From positions 366,636-430,635 of the forward strand of contig NZ_JACHGE010000002.1 in the NCBI RefSeq assembly GCF_014202225.1: DNA of 64,000 nucleotides, in the 5' to 3' direction. Under the pieces are notes generated by a model. The model ran no database searches, had not been told where the DNA came from, and worked only from the letters and a program-made list of their open reading frames with translations. This DNA is from Algibacter amylolyticus (lineage in GTDB: Bacteria; Bacteroidota; Bacteroidia; Flavobacteriales; Flavobacteriaceae). Both the position numbers and the translations under genes were made by a program. Shown one piece after another: positions 41,020-50,272 of the stretch; positions within the stretch are counted from its first letter, which is position 1, and each line of letters begins with the position of its first letter.

Positions 41020-42303
41020 ATGAACATACCTAGAACGAGTTTTCCTCGCATTGTAATTATTGGCGGTGGTTTTGCAGGCGTTGCCTTAGCAAAAAAATTA
41101 TCTAAACAAGAAGTGCAAGTTGTACTTTTAGATAAAAATAACTATCACACCTTTCAGCCTTTACTTTACCAAGTATCTACAGGTGGTTTAGAGCCAGACT
41201 CTATTGCTTACCCTATTCGTAAAATTTTAAAAGACTTTCCAAATTTTTATTTTCGATTAGCAGATGTCGAGGAGATAGATACTCAAAAAAACAAGGTAAA
41301 AACCAATATAGGTAACTTAAAATTCGATTATTTAGTAGTGGCTTCGGGATCTACAACAAACTTTTTTGGCAATACCGAAGTCGAAAGACACAGTATGGCC
41401 ATGAAAACCATACCGCAGTCTTTAGATTTAAGAAGTTTAATTCTCGAAAATTTTGAAGATGCTCTTTTAACCTCAGATTTAAACGAGCGTAACGCTTTAA
41501 TGAATTTTGTAATTGTAGGTGGCGGACCAACAGGCGTAGAGCTTGCCGGTGCATTGGCCGAAATAAAAAAAGGCATCTTGCCAAAAGATTATCCAGATTT
41601 AGATACGCGTTTGGCTCAAATTCATATCGTGCAATCTAGCAATTGCATATTAAAAGGTATGAGCGCGCAAGCCTCGGCAAAGGCAGAAGATTTTCTAGAA
41701 AAACTAGGCGTTAACGTATGGAAAAACGTTAGAGTAACCAATTACGATGGCAAAACGGTTACCACAAATACCGATTTAACCTTCGAAACCGCCACTCTAG
41801 TTTGGGCGGCAGGCGTAAAAGGAGCCACCATAAAAGGTCTAGATGCGCAAGATCTTGTTAGCCGTGGCAACAGGCTTTTGGTAAACGAGTTTAACCAAGT
41901 AAAAGGCTATAACCACATATTTGCTATTGGCGATATTGCCTGCTTGGTAAGTGATGAGTTTCCGCATGGTTTCCCAATGATGGCACAACCTGCCATACAA
42001 CAAGGCGACCAATTAGGCGATAATATTTTAAAACTTATTGAAAACCAACATATGGAGCCCTTTAGCTATACCGACAAAGGTGCTATGGCAACAATTGGAC
42101 GAAATAAAGCCGTAGTCGATTTAAAACGATGGAAATTTCAAGGCGTATTTGCTTGGTATGTTTGGATGTTTGTACACCTGTTTTTCCTAATAGGTTTCAG
42201 AAACCGAATGGTGGTGTTTGTAAATTGGGTGTATAATTATGTTCGTTTCGACAGGGAAGCCCGATTAATAATTCGTCCCTTTAAAAACAAACATAAAGTA
42301 TAA
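41020..42303 (+). CDS. Type II NADH dehydrogenase (NDH-2)
   Basis: 427 residues from the ATG at 41020 (MNIPRTSFPRIVIIGGGFAG). An in-frame extension to 40999 is not needed. Two dinucleotide folds are present: VIIGGGFAGVALAKKL (FAD) and FVIVGGGPTGVELAGALAE (NADH). The quinone-site motif region is QPAIQQGDQLGDNI, and a C-terminal membrane segment (WYVWMFVHLFFLIGF) anchors it. It passes electrons from NADH to menaquinone without pumping. A box TACCTTTG (40994-41001) is a possible -7 element. Confidence 0.88.
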   Translation: MNIPRTSFPRIVIIGGGFAGVALAKKLSKQEVQVVLLDKNNYHTFQPLLYQVSTGGLEPDSIAYPIRKILKDFPNFYFRLADVEEIDTQKNKVKTNIGNLKFDYLVVASGSTTNFFGNTEVERHSMAMKTIPQSLDLRSLILENFEDALLTSDLNERNALMNFVIVGGGPTGVELAGALAEIKKGILPKDYPDLDTRLAQIHIVQSSNCILKGMSAQASAKAEDFLEKLGVNVWKNVRVTNYDGKTVTTNTDLTFETATLVWAAGVKGATIKGLDAQDLVSRGNRLLVNEFNQVKGYNHIFAIGDIACLVSDEFPHGFPMMAQPAIQQGDQLGDNILKLIENQHMEPFSYTDKGAMATIGRNKAVVDLKRWKFQGVFAWYVWMFVHLFFLIGFRNRMVVFVNWVYNYVRFDREARLIIRPFKNKHKV

Positions 42304-42311
42304 TAACCTTT

Positions 42312-42471
42312 GGGCGATTTCAGAAGAAAAATCGGGTCAGGCTTTACTCATCGGTTTATATTTTTAATATATTAAATCGTGAATATAAATATTTCAGCAG
42401 TCGCTTTTTTGTGTTGCATACGTGCAACAACACAAAAAGAACTTCAACAAATGCCTCAATCCTTATCGCGG
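42312..42471 (+). repeat. Dispersed structured repeat, copy 4 (expanded)
   Basis: The outer helix is GCGAT (42314-42318) with ATCGC (42465-42469), a different sequence from copies 1-3 with pairing kept. A small hairpin is TTTC/GAAA (42318-42329). The central arm is replaced by a much longer one with TTTTTGTGTTG pairing to CAACACAAAAA. Conserved blocks GGGTCAGGCTTTAC and CTCAATCC remain. It begins 9 bp after the NDH-2 stop. Confidence 0.7.
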
Positions 42472-42547
42472 GGCATACTTACTAAATAATGGTTTTAAGA
42501 TTTAGTTTTTCACGCCTTTTATAGATTAGTTTTATTATAAGAAATAA

Positions 42548-42578
42548 GACCTACAAGGTTTTAAAAACCTCGCAGGTC
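42548..42578. repeat. Imperfect palindrome GACCT...AGGTC
   Basis: GACCT (42548-42552) and AGGTT (42554-42560) mirror AACCT and AGGTC (42566-42578) with two mismatched positions between the arms. It resembles hairpin repeats that I recall from other Flavobacteriia. It may act as a transcript end between convergent genes. Confidence 0.5.
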
Positions 42579-42712
42579 AGGTAAACTTCTTAAATAATGC
42601 TAAGACTCCAGATCTTCACAAGAAAAAATACTTGCCTCTTTATTTTTATGACTTAAAGCTTATCACCACAACGAAACAAACTGCATACCGCGGCTGTATA
42701 CTGTCAACTTGC

Positions 42713-43264
42713 TTAAAGATCATCAGTAAAATGTCTGCGCTCCTTCTCATTATTAAACTTGGCCTTATTATACGTGGCAGAATTACCTTTTGGAATAGAT
42801 AACGATTTCCATTCCTTTCCTTTTAATAGTTTGCCTAAAAAAACAATTTGTCCTACGTGGTAAGCATAATGGGCTAGTTGCCTGTTTATGGCCTCTGTAA
42901 CCGTGTGTCCGCCGTTTCTAATGTAAATAATATGTTCTAAATCTTCGGGTTTTAAAGCTCTAATAGCATTAAATAAACAAAACCATCCGCTTTCCCAAGT
43001 AGCTATTACAGCTTCTTCCGAAGTGAAGTCACTAACAAATTCATCATCCCTGTTTCGCCAGCTTTTCTCGCCATCTTCAGTTAAAAAATTGCTCCATCTG
43101 CTTCGCATATTGCCAGCTATGTGTTTAACAAGTATAGCAATACTATTGGCATCTTCATCACTTTGCCAAAGCATGTCATCAAAACTTAGCTGTTTAAACG
43201 TTTTATCGCCTAAGCTTTTGTAATACTCAAACTGTTTATTTACGCTTTCTAAATAACTTTCCAT
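42713..43264 (-). CDS. DUF1572 (DinB-like) protein
   Basis: 183 residues from the ATG at 43264 (MESYLESVNKQFEYYKSLGD). A longer frame would need a TTG. It is a four-helix DinB/YfiT-type fold: His in ILVKHIAGNMRSRW, and the pair in NRQLAHYAYHVGQIVFLGK. Three His in this layout form the metal site of the superfamily, whose members include thiol transferases and damage-inducible proteins. The specific reaction of DUF1572 is unknown. It stands alone, next to a repeat-rich gap. Confidence 0.8.
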   Translation of the reverse strand: MESYLESVNKQFEYYKSLGDKTFKQLSFDDMLWQSDEDANSIAILVKHIAGNMRSRWSNFLTEDGEKSWRNRDDEFVSDFTSEEAVIATWESGWFCLFNAIRALKPEDLEHIIYIRNGGHTVTEAINRQLAHYAYHVGQIVFLGKLLKGKEWKSLSIPKGNSATYNKAKFNNEKERRHFTDDL

Positions 43265-43353
43265 GTAATAAAGGTAAAGCGTCAATTTTTAAATAGCAAG
43301 CTTTTAATGCACTTCAATAATTTTTTGAAATTTGGATAGCAATTTATTTCCTT

Positions 43354-43836
43354 TTAGTTATTAGGAATAAACTTTAGCGACACGCCATTTATACAATGAC
43401 GCATACCTGTGGTGCGCTTTGGTCCATCATTAAAAACATGTCCTAAATGACCGCCACATGTGGCACAATGCTCTTCGGTTCTGGCATAACCCAAATCGTA
43501 ATCTGTAGAAAAACTAACATTGCCTTTTATTTCTCTATCAAAACTTGGCCAACCTGTACCAGAATCAAATTTATGAGCACTCTTAAATAAAGGTGTATCG
43601 CAACCTTTACAAACATAAATACCCTCTGCTTCGTTTTTGTTTAACGGACTTGAAAAAGCACGTTCTGTTCCTGCTTGTCTTAAAACATGAAATTCTTTAG
43701 CGCTTAATTGCGCTTTCCACTCAGCTTCTGTTTTATTTATTTTATAAGTCTCTTCCTTGGTATTTGTTTTTTTTTGCGCCGTAGAGTTGCAATTAAAAAA
43801 TAAAACTAAGGCAAAAGCAATTATTAACTTGTTCAT
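43354..43836 (-). CDS. msrB: Peptide-methionine (R)-S-oxide reductase, lipoprotein
   Basis: 160 residues. The signal sequence ends in a lipobox-like LFFNC (Cys16), so the enzyme is probably anchored in the envelope. The MsrB domain has four zinc Cys (C76, C79 in VCKGCD; C124, C127 in HCATCGGHLGHVF), the substrate motif GTGWPSF and the catalytic Cys C148 in GMRHCINGVSLKF. It repairs methionine-R-sulfoxide in exported proteins. A recycling Cys near residue 95, found in some MsrB, is not seen. Confidence 0.9.
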   Translation of the reverse strand: MNKLIIAFALVLFFNCNSTAQKKTNTKEETYKINKTEAEWKAQLSAKEFHVLRQAGTERAFSSPLNKNEAEGIYVCKGCDTPLFKSAHKFDSGTGWPSFDREIKGNVSFSTDYDLGYARTEEHCATCGGHLGHVFNDGPKRTTGMRHCINGVSLKFIPNN

Positions 43837-44000
43837 ATATTCAATTTTTTTATAATGTTTAAGTCGAAATAATTTTCAAAACATAACAAAAGTACCATTA
43901 GGTTTTTTTAATATGTGACAAAAATATAATTTAAGTGTCCAATTAAAATAACAATGCATTTTTTATGTATTTTTAAGACTTGAAATTAAACCATCGAATT

Positions 44001-44819
44001 ATGAAAATGAAATACACCCTTTGCTTAATAGCCATATCGGCTCTAGTATTTTCTTGTGCTACGAACCCCTTTACAGGAAAGAAAACGATGGCTTTAGTAC
44101 CTAACTCTCAGTTGTTTCCAACAGCTTTTGCTCAATATGGTCAATTTTTGAATGAAAACAAAGTAATTACTGGAACTAAAGATTCCGAAATGATTACAAG
44201 AGTAGGGCAACGTATAGCAGTTGCTGCCGAACGTTGGTTGAATGCTAATGGAAATGAAGGGTATTTAAATGATTATAAATGGGAGTATAATTTAGTAGAC
44301 GATGCTACTGTAAATGCATGGTGTATGCCAGGTGGTAAAATTGTATTTTATACTGGAATATTACCAATAGCAGAAAATGAAGCTGGTGTTGCAGCTATTA
44401 TGGGGCATGAGGTAGCTCACGCTTTAGCTAACCACGGACAGCAACGTATGAGTGCTGGATATTTACAACAAGGTATTGCTGTTGCAGGAAATATTGCTAT
44501 TAAAGATGAGAATGCAAGAAATGCTTTTAACCAATATTATGGTATTGGATCGCAATTAGGTGTTATGTTACCTTTTAGTAGAAGTCATGAAACTGAATCT
44601 GATCAAATCGGAATTTATTTAATGGCTATTGCGGGTTATAATCCAGATGAAGCTGCCGAATTATGGAAACGTATGAAAGCTAACAGTGGTGGTCAAGCTC
44701 CTGCTGAGTTTATGAGTACGCACCCATCAAACGATACAAGAATTGCTAACCTTACTAAATGGGCGCCAAGTGCAAAAGCCGAGGCTAAGAAATTTGGCGT
44801 TACTACATTTAGAAATTAG
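44001..44819 (+). CDS. M48 family metallopeptidase, lipoprotein
   Basis: 272 residues from the ATG at 44001 (MKMKYTLCLIAISALVFSC), with Cys19 as lipobox. The zinc site is HEVAH in AAIMGHEVAHALANHG, with the third ligand Glu in RSHETESDQIG. This is the LoiP/BepA/YfgC-like group of outer-membrane-associated M48 proteases that clear misfolded envelope proteins. A TTG-started longer frame (43980) would spoil the signal peptide. The MFS gene follows after a terminator-like hairpin. Confidence 0.88.
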   Translation: MKMKYTLCLIAISALVFSCATNPFTGKKTMALVPNSQLFPTAFAQYGQFLNENKVITGTKDSEMITRVGQRIAVAAERWLNANGNEGYLNDYKWEYNLVDDATVNAWCMPGGKIVFYTGILPIAENEAGVAAIMGHEVAHALANHGQQRMSAGYLQQGIAVAGNIAIKDENARNAFNQYYGIGSQLGVMLPFSRSHETESDQIGIYLMAIAGYNPDEAAELWKRMKANSGGQAPAEFMSTHPSNDTRIANLTKWAPSAKAEAKKFGVTTFRN

Positions 44820-44857
44820 TATTAACGATATAAATAAAATATTTGCTTATTTTCGAA

Positions 44858-44883
44858 GCTGCTCATAAAAGGGCAGCTTTTTT
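44858..44883 (+). terminator. Terminator after the M48 peptidase gene
   Basis: GCTGCTC (44858-44864) pairs with GGGCAGC (44871-44877) around ATAAAA, extended by A-T pairs. A T run ends 3 bp before the next ATG, so it also forms the leader of the transporter gene. Confidence 0.7.
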
Positions 44884-44886
44884 ATT

Positions 44887-46242
44887 ATGGTATTTTTAGA
44901 GAAAGGAAGTAAAAAGTTATTAAATGCATGGGCCTTTTACGATTGGGCAAATTCTGTGTATACATTAACCATTGCTTCGTCTATATTTCCTATTTTTTAC
45001 TCGGCATTGTTTCTTAAAAGTACTTCGGAAGTTAAAACGGTATTGGCTTTTGGTTTCGAGTTTAAAAGTACAGCGCTAATAACTTTTGTTACGGCATTTA
45101 CTTTTTTGGTTGTTGCTTTTACTTCGCCAATTCTATCTGGTATTGCTGATTACGTAGGAAATAAAAAGAATTTTTTGAAATTTTTCTGTTATGTTGGTAG
45201 TATTGGTTGCATTGGTTTATACTGGTTTGATATTACTCCAGATAAGATTCATTTAAGTTTACTGTTTTATTTTATGGGGTTAATAGGATATTGGGGAAGC
45301 TTAGTGTTTTATAATTCGTATTTGCCAGATATAGCATTTCCGGAGCAACAAGATAGTATTAGTGCTAAAGGATTTTCGTTGGGGTATTTGGGTAGTGTTT
45401 TGTTATTGGTTTTAAATTTAGCCATGGTTATGTATCCATCTACTTTTTTTATTACCGATAAAATTTCAGAAAATGGCGAAATAATTGAATCTGCAGCCCA
45501 AGTAGGTATGCGTTATTCATTTGTGCTTGTAGGCTTATGGTGGATTGGTTTTAGTCAATATAGTTTTTACTGGTTGCCAAAAGGAACTTCTAACGGACAT
45601 AAAGTCACTAGGGCTATTATATTTAATGGCTTTAAAGAATTGCGTTTAGTGTGGAAAGATTTAAACGAAAATTTAAGATTAAAACGCTATTTGCATGCCT
45701 TTTTTGTGTTTAGTATGGCTGTACAAACCATTATGTTGGTAGCTGTTTATTTTGGAGAAGAAGAAATTTTATGGGGAGATGGTGATGCTAAAACATTTGG
45801 ATTAATAGGTAGTATTTTAATTATACAGCTTGTTGCCATTTTAGGGGCGTTTTTAACTTCTCTTGCTTCATCAAAATTCGGGAATATTAAAACGCTAATT
45901 GTAGTTAATATTACATGGATGGGATTGTGTTTTTATGCTTATACCATGCATACGCCAACGGAGTTTTATATTGCTGCTGGCTTGGTAGGTTTAGTAATGG
46001 GCGGGATACAAGCTTTGGCCCGTTCAACCTATTCTAAGTTTTTGCCAGAAACGGAAGATACCACTTCATATTTTAGTTTTTATGATGTTGCTGAAAAAAT
46101 AGGGATTGTGATAGGTATGGTGATTTTTGCATTTATAGATCAGATAACTGGAAGCATGCGAAACGGAATTTTGTTTCTATTCGTTTTCTTTTTAGCTGGC
46201 ATTATTTTACTTTTTAGAGTGCCTAATGAGCGTTTTAAATAA
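44887..46242 (+). CDS. UMF1/Atg22-type MFS transporter
   Basis: 451 residues with about twelve transmembrane helices. The N-terminal NAWAFYDWANSVYTLTIASSIFPIFY is the signature of the UMF1 family (Atg22-like), and the mid motif GSLVFYNSYLPDIAFPEQ is the shared loop. Yeast Atg22 exports amino acids from the vacuole; bacterial members have no assigned substrate. The YihY/BrkB gene follows with at most a 10-bp gap or a 17-bp overlap, so the two are co-transcribed. Confidence 0.88.
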   Translation: MVFLEKGSKKLLNAWAFYDWANSVYTLTIASSIFPIFYSALFLKSTSEVKTVLAFGFEFKSTALITFVTAFTFLVVAFTSPILSGIADYVGNKKNFLKFFCYVGSIGCIGLYWFDITPDKIHLSLLFYFMGLIGYWGSLVFYNSYLPDIAFPEQQDSISAKGFSLGYLGSVLLLVLNLAMVMYPSTFFITDKISENGEIIESAAQVGMRYSFVLVGLWWIGFSQYSFYWLPKGTSNGHKVTRAIIFNGFKELRLVWKDLNENLRLKRYLHAFFVFSMAVQTIMLVAVYFGEEEILWGDGDAKTFGLIGSILIIQLVAILGAFLTSLASSKFGNIKTLIVVNITWMGLCFYAYTMHTPTEFYIAAGLVGLVMGGIQALARSTYSKFLPETEDTTSYFSFYDVAEKIGIVIGMVIFAFIDQITGSMRNGILFLFVFFLAGIILLFRVPNERFK

Positions 46243-46252
46243 ATGTTTTAAA

Positions 46253-47146
46253 ATGAAAACCCAAGAAGTAAAAAACAAATTTAAAATTATTGATTTGCCA
46301 AAGCTTATAGTTAAGGCAAGTAAATCCTGGTTTAATAGTGATCCTTTTGAGAGAAGTGCTGTGGTAGCATATTACGCCATTTTATCTTTACCCGCATTAA
46401 TGGTAATTATAGTAAATCTAGTAGGTGCTATTTGGGGTAAAGAGATAGTTCAAGGAGAATTGTTGGCTCAAATTTCTAAAGCATTGGGAACTCAGACTGC
46501 AGAATCGATAAGACTTATGATGGTTGATAGAGGAGAAGCCTCAACATCTATTTTTACTACATTAATTGGCGTTGGAACTTTAATTTATGGTTCTACGGGA
46601 GTGTTTTTTCAAATCCAGAATGTTTTAGACAAAATATGGAAAGCGAAACCAAGATTTAAAAATGGATTAATCGAGACTGTTTTTGGCAGGATTAAAAGCT
46701 TTGGGTTTATTCTTGTTATTGGCTTTTTGCTTTTAATTAGTTTTGTACTAACGTCTGCTTTAAGCGCTTTTGGTGAAAATTTAAAACATTATATACCAAT
46801 AGATTTTGTTGACTATGTTTATTATTTAGATGTGATTCTTTCCTTGTTAATGATCTATGTGCTTTTTGCAACTATGTTTAAAATACTGCCAAATGCCAGA
46901 ATACCATGGCGTGCTGTTCGTATTGGTGCTGCTCTTACGTCTGTGTTGTTCGTTTTAGGGAAATATCTTTTAGCACTATATTTTAGCGAAATGGAACCTG
47001 GATCTACTTATGGTGCTGCGGGAGCAATTATTTTGATTATGTTATGGGTGTCGTATTCTAGTTTAATTTTGTTTTACGGGGCTCATTTTACTAAAATTTA
47101 TTCTGAGCATTATTTACACGAGGAACCCGAGCAAATTATTCCGTAA
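46253..47146 (+). CDS. YihY/BrkB family inner-membrane protein
   Basis: 297 residues from the ATG at 46253 (MKTQEVKNKFKII). An upstream in-frame ATG at 46226 would overlap the transporter gene by 17 bp and is the alternative start. Six transmembrane helices carry the YihY landmarks: FERSAVVAYYAILSLPALMVII, LIYGSTGVFFQIQNVLDKIWKAKP and YGAAGAIILIMLWVSYSSLILFYGAHFTKIY. The family was once called ribonuclease BN and serum-resistance BrkB; its true role is open. A terminator shared with clpC follows. Confidence 0.88.
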   Translation: MKTQEVKNKFKIIDLPKLIVKASKSWFNSDPFERSAVVAYYAILSLPALMVIIVNLVGAIWGKEIVQGELLAQISKALGTQTAESIRLMMVDRGEASTSIFTTLIGVGTLIYGSTGVFFQIQNVLDKIWKAKPRFKNGLIETVFGRIKSFGFILVIGFLLLISFVLTSALSAFGENLKHYIPIDFVDYVYYLDVILSLLMIYVLFATMFKILPNARIPWRAVRIGAALTSVLFVLGKYLLALYFSEMEPGSTYGAAGAIILIMLWVSYSSLILFYGAHFTKIYSEHYLHEEPEQIIP

Positions 47147-47253
47147 TATAAAAATGGGTTCACTTAATAATAGGCTGTGTGTCTTCTCGCTGCATTCATA
47201 AAAATGTAAGATTTAAATATTTACTAATTTTACTTGTAATTATAAGGCATAAA

Positions 47254-47282
47254 AAAAGCCCGAATGTAACATTCGGGCTTTT
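47254..47282. terminator. Bidirectional terminator between yihY-like and clpC
   Basis: AAAAGCCCGAATG (47254-47266) pairs with CATTCGGGCTTTT (47270-47282) around TAA, with T runs both ways. Confidence 0.9.
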
Positions 47283-47303
47283 AAATTTAATGTGCTTTTA
47301 AAA

Positions 47304-49850
47304 TTATGATTCGGCTGGTTTTTCAGCTTTTTCAATTGATATTACAAGTTCATCAGAATCGTTGTTTAAATCAATCTTAATATTATCGCCATCTTGTAGA
47401 TTTGATGCTACAATTTCTTCAGCTAAAGCATCTTCAACATATTTTTGAATCGCTCTTTTTAAAGGACGTGCTCCATATTGTTTATCGAAACCTTTTTCTG
47501 CTATATAGTCTTTTGCAGTTTCGGTAATTGTTAAAATGTAACCTAAACCTTTAATTCTATTTAATAGTTTCTCTAATTCAATATCGATGATTTTGTTAAT
47601 GTCTTCTTTTTCTAAAGCATTAAAAACTACAACATCGTCTATTCTATTTAAGAATTCTGGTGCAAACGATTTTTTTAGCGCATTTTCAATAACGCTTTTT
47701 GCATTAGCATCTTCTTGAGCTTTTTGAGACGCTGTACCAAAACCAATTCCGGTACCAAAGTCTTTCAATTTACGAGCACCAATGTTAGACGTCATGATGA
47801 TGATAGTATTTCTAAAATCAATTTTTCTGCCTAAACTATCTGTTAAATAGCCATCGTCAAGCACTTGAAGCAACATGTTAAATACATCTGGGTGTGCTTT
47901 TTCTATTTCATCTAAAAGAATAACCGCGTAAGGCTTTCTTCTAACTTTCTCCGTTAATTGTCCGCCTTCTTCATAGCCTACATATCCTGGAGGTGCTCCA
48001 ATTAATCTAGAAATAGCGAATTTTTCCATGTATTCACTCATGTCAATTCTAACTAGAGAATCTTCACTATCAAATAATTCGCGAGATAGTACTTTTGCTA
48101 ATTGGGTTTTTCCAACGCCTGTTTGCCCTAAAAATATAAACGAACCAATGGGCTTGTTAGGGTCTTTAAGTCCAGCTCTGTTACGTTGAATAGCCTTAAC
48201 GACCTTAGCAACCGCATCATCTTGACCAATTACTTTTCCTTTTATAAGGTTAGGTAGTTCTGCTAATTTGTTAATTTCGGTTTGCGCAATTCTGTTAACA
48301 GGCACTCCGGTCATCATAGAAACTACATCGGCTACATTGTCTTCTGTAACAACTTCTCTATGCTGTTTGGTGTCTTCTTCCCATTTTTCTTGAGCTATTG
48401 CTAAATCTTTTTCAATGCGTTTTTCATCATCTCTAAGTTTTGCCGCCTCTTCGTATTTTTGCTTTCTAACAACAGCATTTTTTAATTCCTTGATATCTTC
48501 AAGTTGTTTTTCAAACTCAATAATTTGCTTAGGAACTTCAATGTTTGTTATGTGTACGCGCGACCCCGCTTCATCTAAAGCATCAATAGCTTTGTCTGGT
48601 AAAAAGCGTTCGGTCATGTATCTATTGGTTAATTTTACACAAGCTTCAATAGCTTCAGGTGTATAATCAACATTATGATGTTCTTCGTATTTGCCTTTTA
48701 TGTTATTAAGAATCTCGATAGTTTCTTCAACCGTAGTTGGTTCTACAATAACCTTTTGAAAACGACGCTCTAAAGCACCATCTTTCTCGATATATTGTCT
48801 GTACTCATCTAAGGTTGTAGCACCAATACATTGTATTTCGCCTCTTGCTAAAGCTGGCTTAAACATGTTTGAAGCATCTAAACTCCCAGTGGCTCCTCCA
48901 GCACCAACAATGGTGTGTATTTCGTCAATAAACAAAATAACATCATCATTTTTTTCAAGCTCGTTCATTACGGCTTTCATGCGCTCTTCAAACTGTCCTC
49001 TGTATTTTGTTCCAGCAACTAAACTTGCCAAATCTAGAGTTACAACACGTTTATTAAATAATATACGCGATACTTTACGCTTAACAATTCTAAGTGCTAA
49101 ACCTTCTGCTATGGCAGATTTACCAACTCCCGGTTCACCAATTAAAAGTGGGTTATTTTTCTTTCTTCTACTTAAAACTTGAGACACACGTTGTATTTCC
49201 TTTTCTCTACCTACAACAGGGTCAAGTTTGCCTTCTTCAGCCATCGCTGTTAAATCCCGTCCAAAATTATCTAAAACAGGAGTTTTTGACTTTTTATTCG
49301 TCTTACCTGTTGGAGCATTAAAAATGTTATCCTTTGTAGATTCTTCTTCTGGTGCATTGTCGTCATCTTGAAATTCAGACTTAGGCTCTATATAGTCGTT
49401 GTCGTTTGTAATCATAAGTTTAAATTGTTCTTTAACATTATCGTAATCTACTTTTAGCTTATTTAAAAGCTTGGTAGTGGGGTCGTTCTCGTTTCTTAAA
49501 ATACAAAGTAATAAATGCGCCGTATTAATAGAGGTGCTTTGAAATAATTTGGCTTCTAAAAACGTGGTTTTTAGCGCTCGTTCTGCTTGTCTAGTGAGAT
49601 GTAAGTTCTTTTTTTGATTAGAAGCTATTATGATATTAGGGTTCGCAGGACTTAATATTTCAACTTTTCGTCTTAAATGATTTAAATCTATATCTAAAGC
49701 ATTTAAAATATTTATTGCTTTGCCGTCGCCATCGCGCAAAAGACCAAGCATAAGGTGTTCGGTGCCAATAAAATCATGACCTAAACGCAATGCTTCTTCT
49801 TTGCTGTACGCAATTACATTTTTTACTCTTGGGGAAAAATTATCATCCAT
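47304..49850 (-). CDS. clpC: ATP-dependent protease ATPase subunit ClpC
   Basis: 848-residue Hsp100 unfoldase that feeds ClpP. Two Clp-N repeats come first (SPRVKNVIAYSKEEALRLGHDFIGTEHLMLGLL, then ARQAERALKTTFLEAKLF). AAA1 has GEPGVGKSAIAEG and VILFIDEIHTIVGAGG. A UVR-type middle segment (KYEEAAKLRDDEKRIEKDL) is the ClpC hallmark that tells it from ClpB. AAA2 has GQTGVGKTQLAKVL and ILLDEIEKAHPDVFN. No mcsA, mcsB or ctsR lies nearby, so regulation differs from that of Firmicutes. Confidence 0.93.
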   Translation of the reverse strand: MDDNFSPRVKNVIAYSKEEALRLGHDFIGTEHLMLGLLRDGDGKAINILNALDIDLNHLRRKVEILSPANPNIIIASNQKKNLHLTRQAERALKTTFLEAKLFQSTSINTAHLLLCILRNENDPTTKLLNKLKVDYDNVKEQFKLMITNDNDYIEPKSEFQDDDNAPEEESTKDNIFNAPTGKTNKKSKTPVLDNFGRDLTAMAEEGKLDPVVGREKEIQRVSQVLSRRKKNNPLLIGEPGVGKSAIAEGLALRIVKRKVSRILFNKRVVTLDLASLVAGTKYRGQFEERMKAVMNELEKNDDVILFIDEIHTIVGAGGATGSLDASNMFKPALARGEIQCIGATTLDEYRQYIEKDGALERRFQKVIVEPTTVEETIEILNNIKGKYEEHHNVDYTPEAIEACVKLTNRYMTERFLPDKAIDALDEAGSRVHITNIEVPKQIIEFEKQLEDIKELKNAVVRKQKYEEAAKLRDDEKRIEKDLAIAQEKWEEDTKQHREVVTEDNVADVVSMMTGVPVNRIAQTEINKLAELPNLIKGKVIGQDDAVAKVVKAIQRNRAGLKDPNKPIGSFIFLGQTGVGKTQLAKVLSRELFDSEDSLVRIDMSEYMEKFAISRLIGAPPGYVGYEEGGQLTEKVRRKPYAVILLDEIEKAHPDVFNMLLQVLDDGYLTDSLGRKIDFRNTIIIMTSNIGARKLKDFGTGIGFGTASQKAQEDANAKSVIENALKKSFAPEFLNRIDDVVVFNALEKEDINKIIDIELEKLLNRIKGLGYILTITETAKDYIAEKGFDKQYGARPLKRAIQKYVEDALAEEIVASNLQDGDNIKIDLNNDSDELVISIEKAEKPAES

Positions 49851-50272
49851 AAATCGTGTCCTTTCTGCTTTAAAAATAGTAAAACATTTTAACTAAAGTC
49901 AAAAACTATACCTAAAAATGTGTTAATACTAAAAACATTTAGGTTTTAACAAGATTTTAAGTCTTAAAATTATGTTATGCCAAAGCAGAAAAAAACAATA
50001 ATATCCTGTGCTTTGGATTAAGCTTTAGCACTAAAAAATGGAAAAAGAATAAGTGAAAAAGCCGAAAAACTAAATGTTTTGAGTACTTAGCGCTAATTGA
50101 CGAAAAAAACTTTATTAAATCAAAATTTTAACGCTCATACTTATTAACGAATTAAGTCGTGTAAATTGTTAATAAATTACATGAAAAAGGAGGGCTCATA
50201 GTCGTACTGTGACTGTTGGAATTCTTATATTAGCGTGTTAAGAAATTTACATAAAACTAAATTAATTTATAT
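49851..50272. other. Divergent clpC/gyrA gap
   Basis: 422 bp, AT-rich, with no frame of note. It should hold both promoters. A weak -7-like box for gyrA is TATATTAG (50226-50233). AGTC...GACT around 50200-50214 is a short inverted pair. Nothing stronger is seen. Confidence 0.6.

Larger units (their letters stand above)
42304..42712. other. Repeat-rich gap after NDH-2
   Basis: 409 bp without a gene. It holds structured repeat copy 4 (42312-42471) and an unrelated palindrome (42548-42578). The remaining ~130 bp before the DUF1572 stop show nothing that I recognise. Confidence 0.7.
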
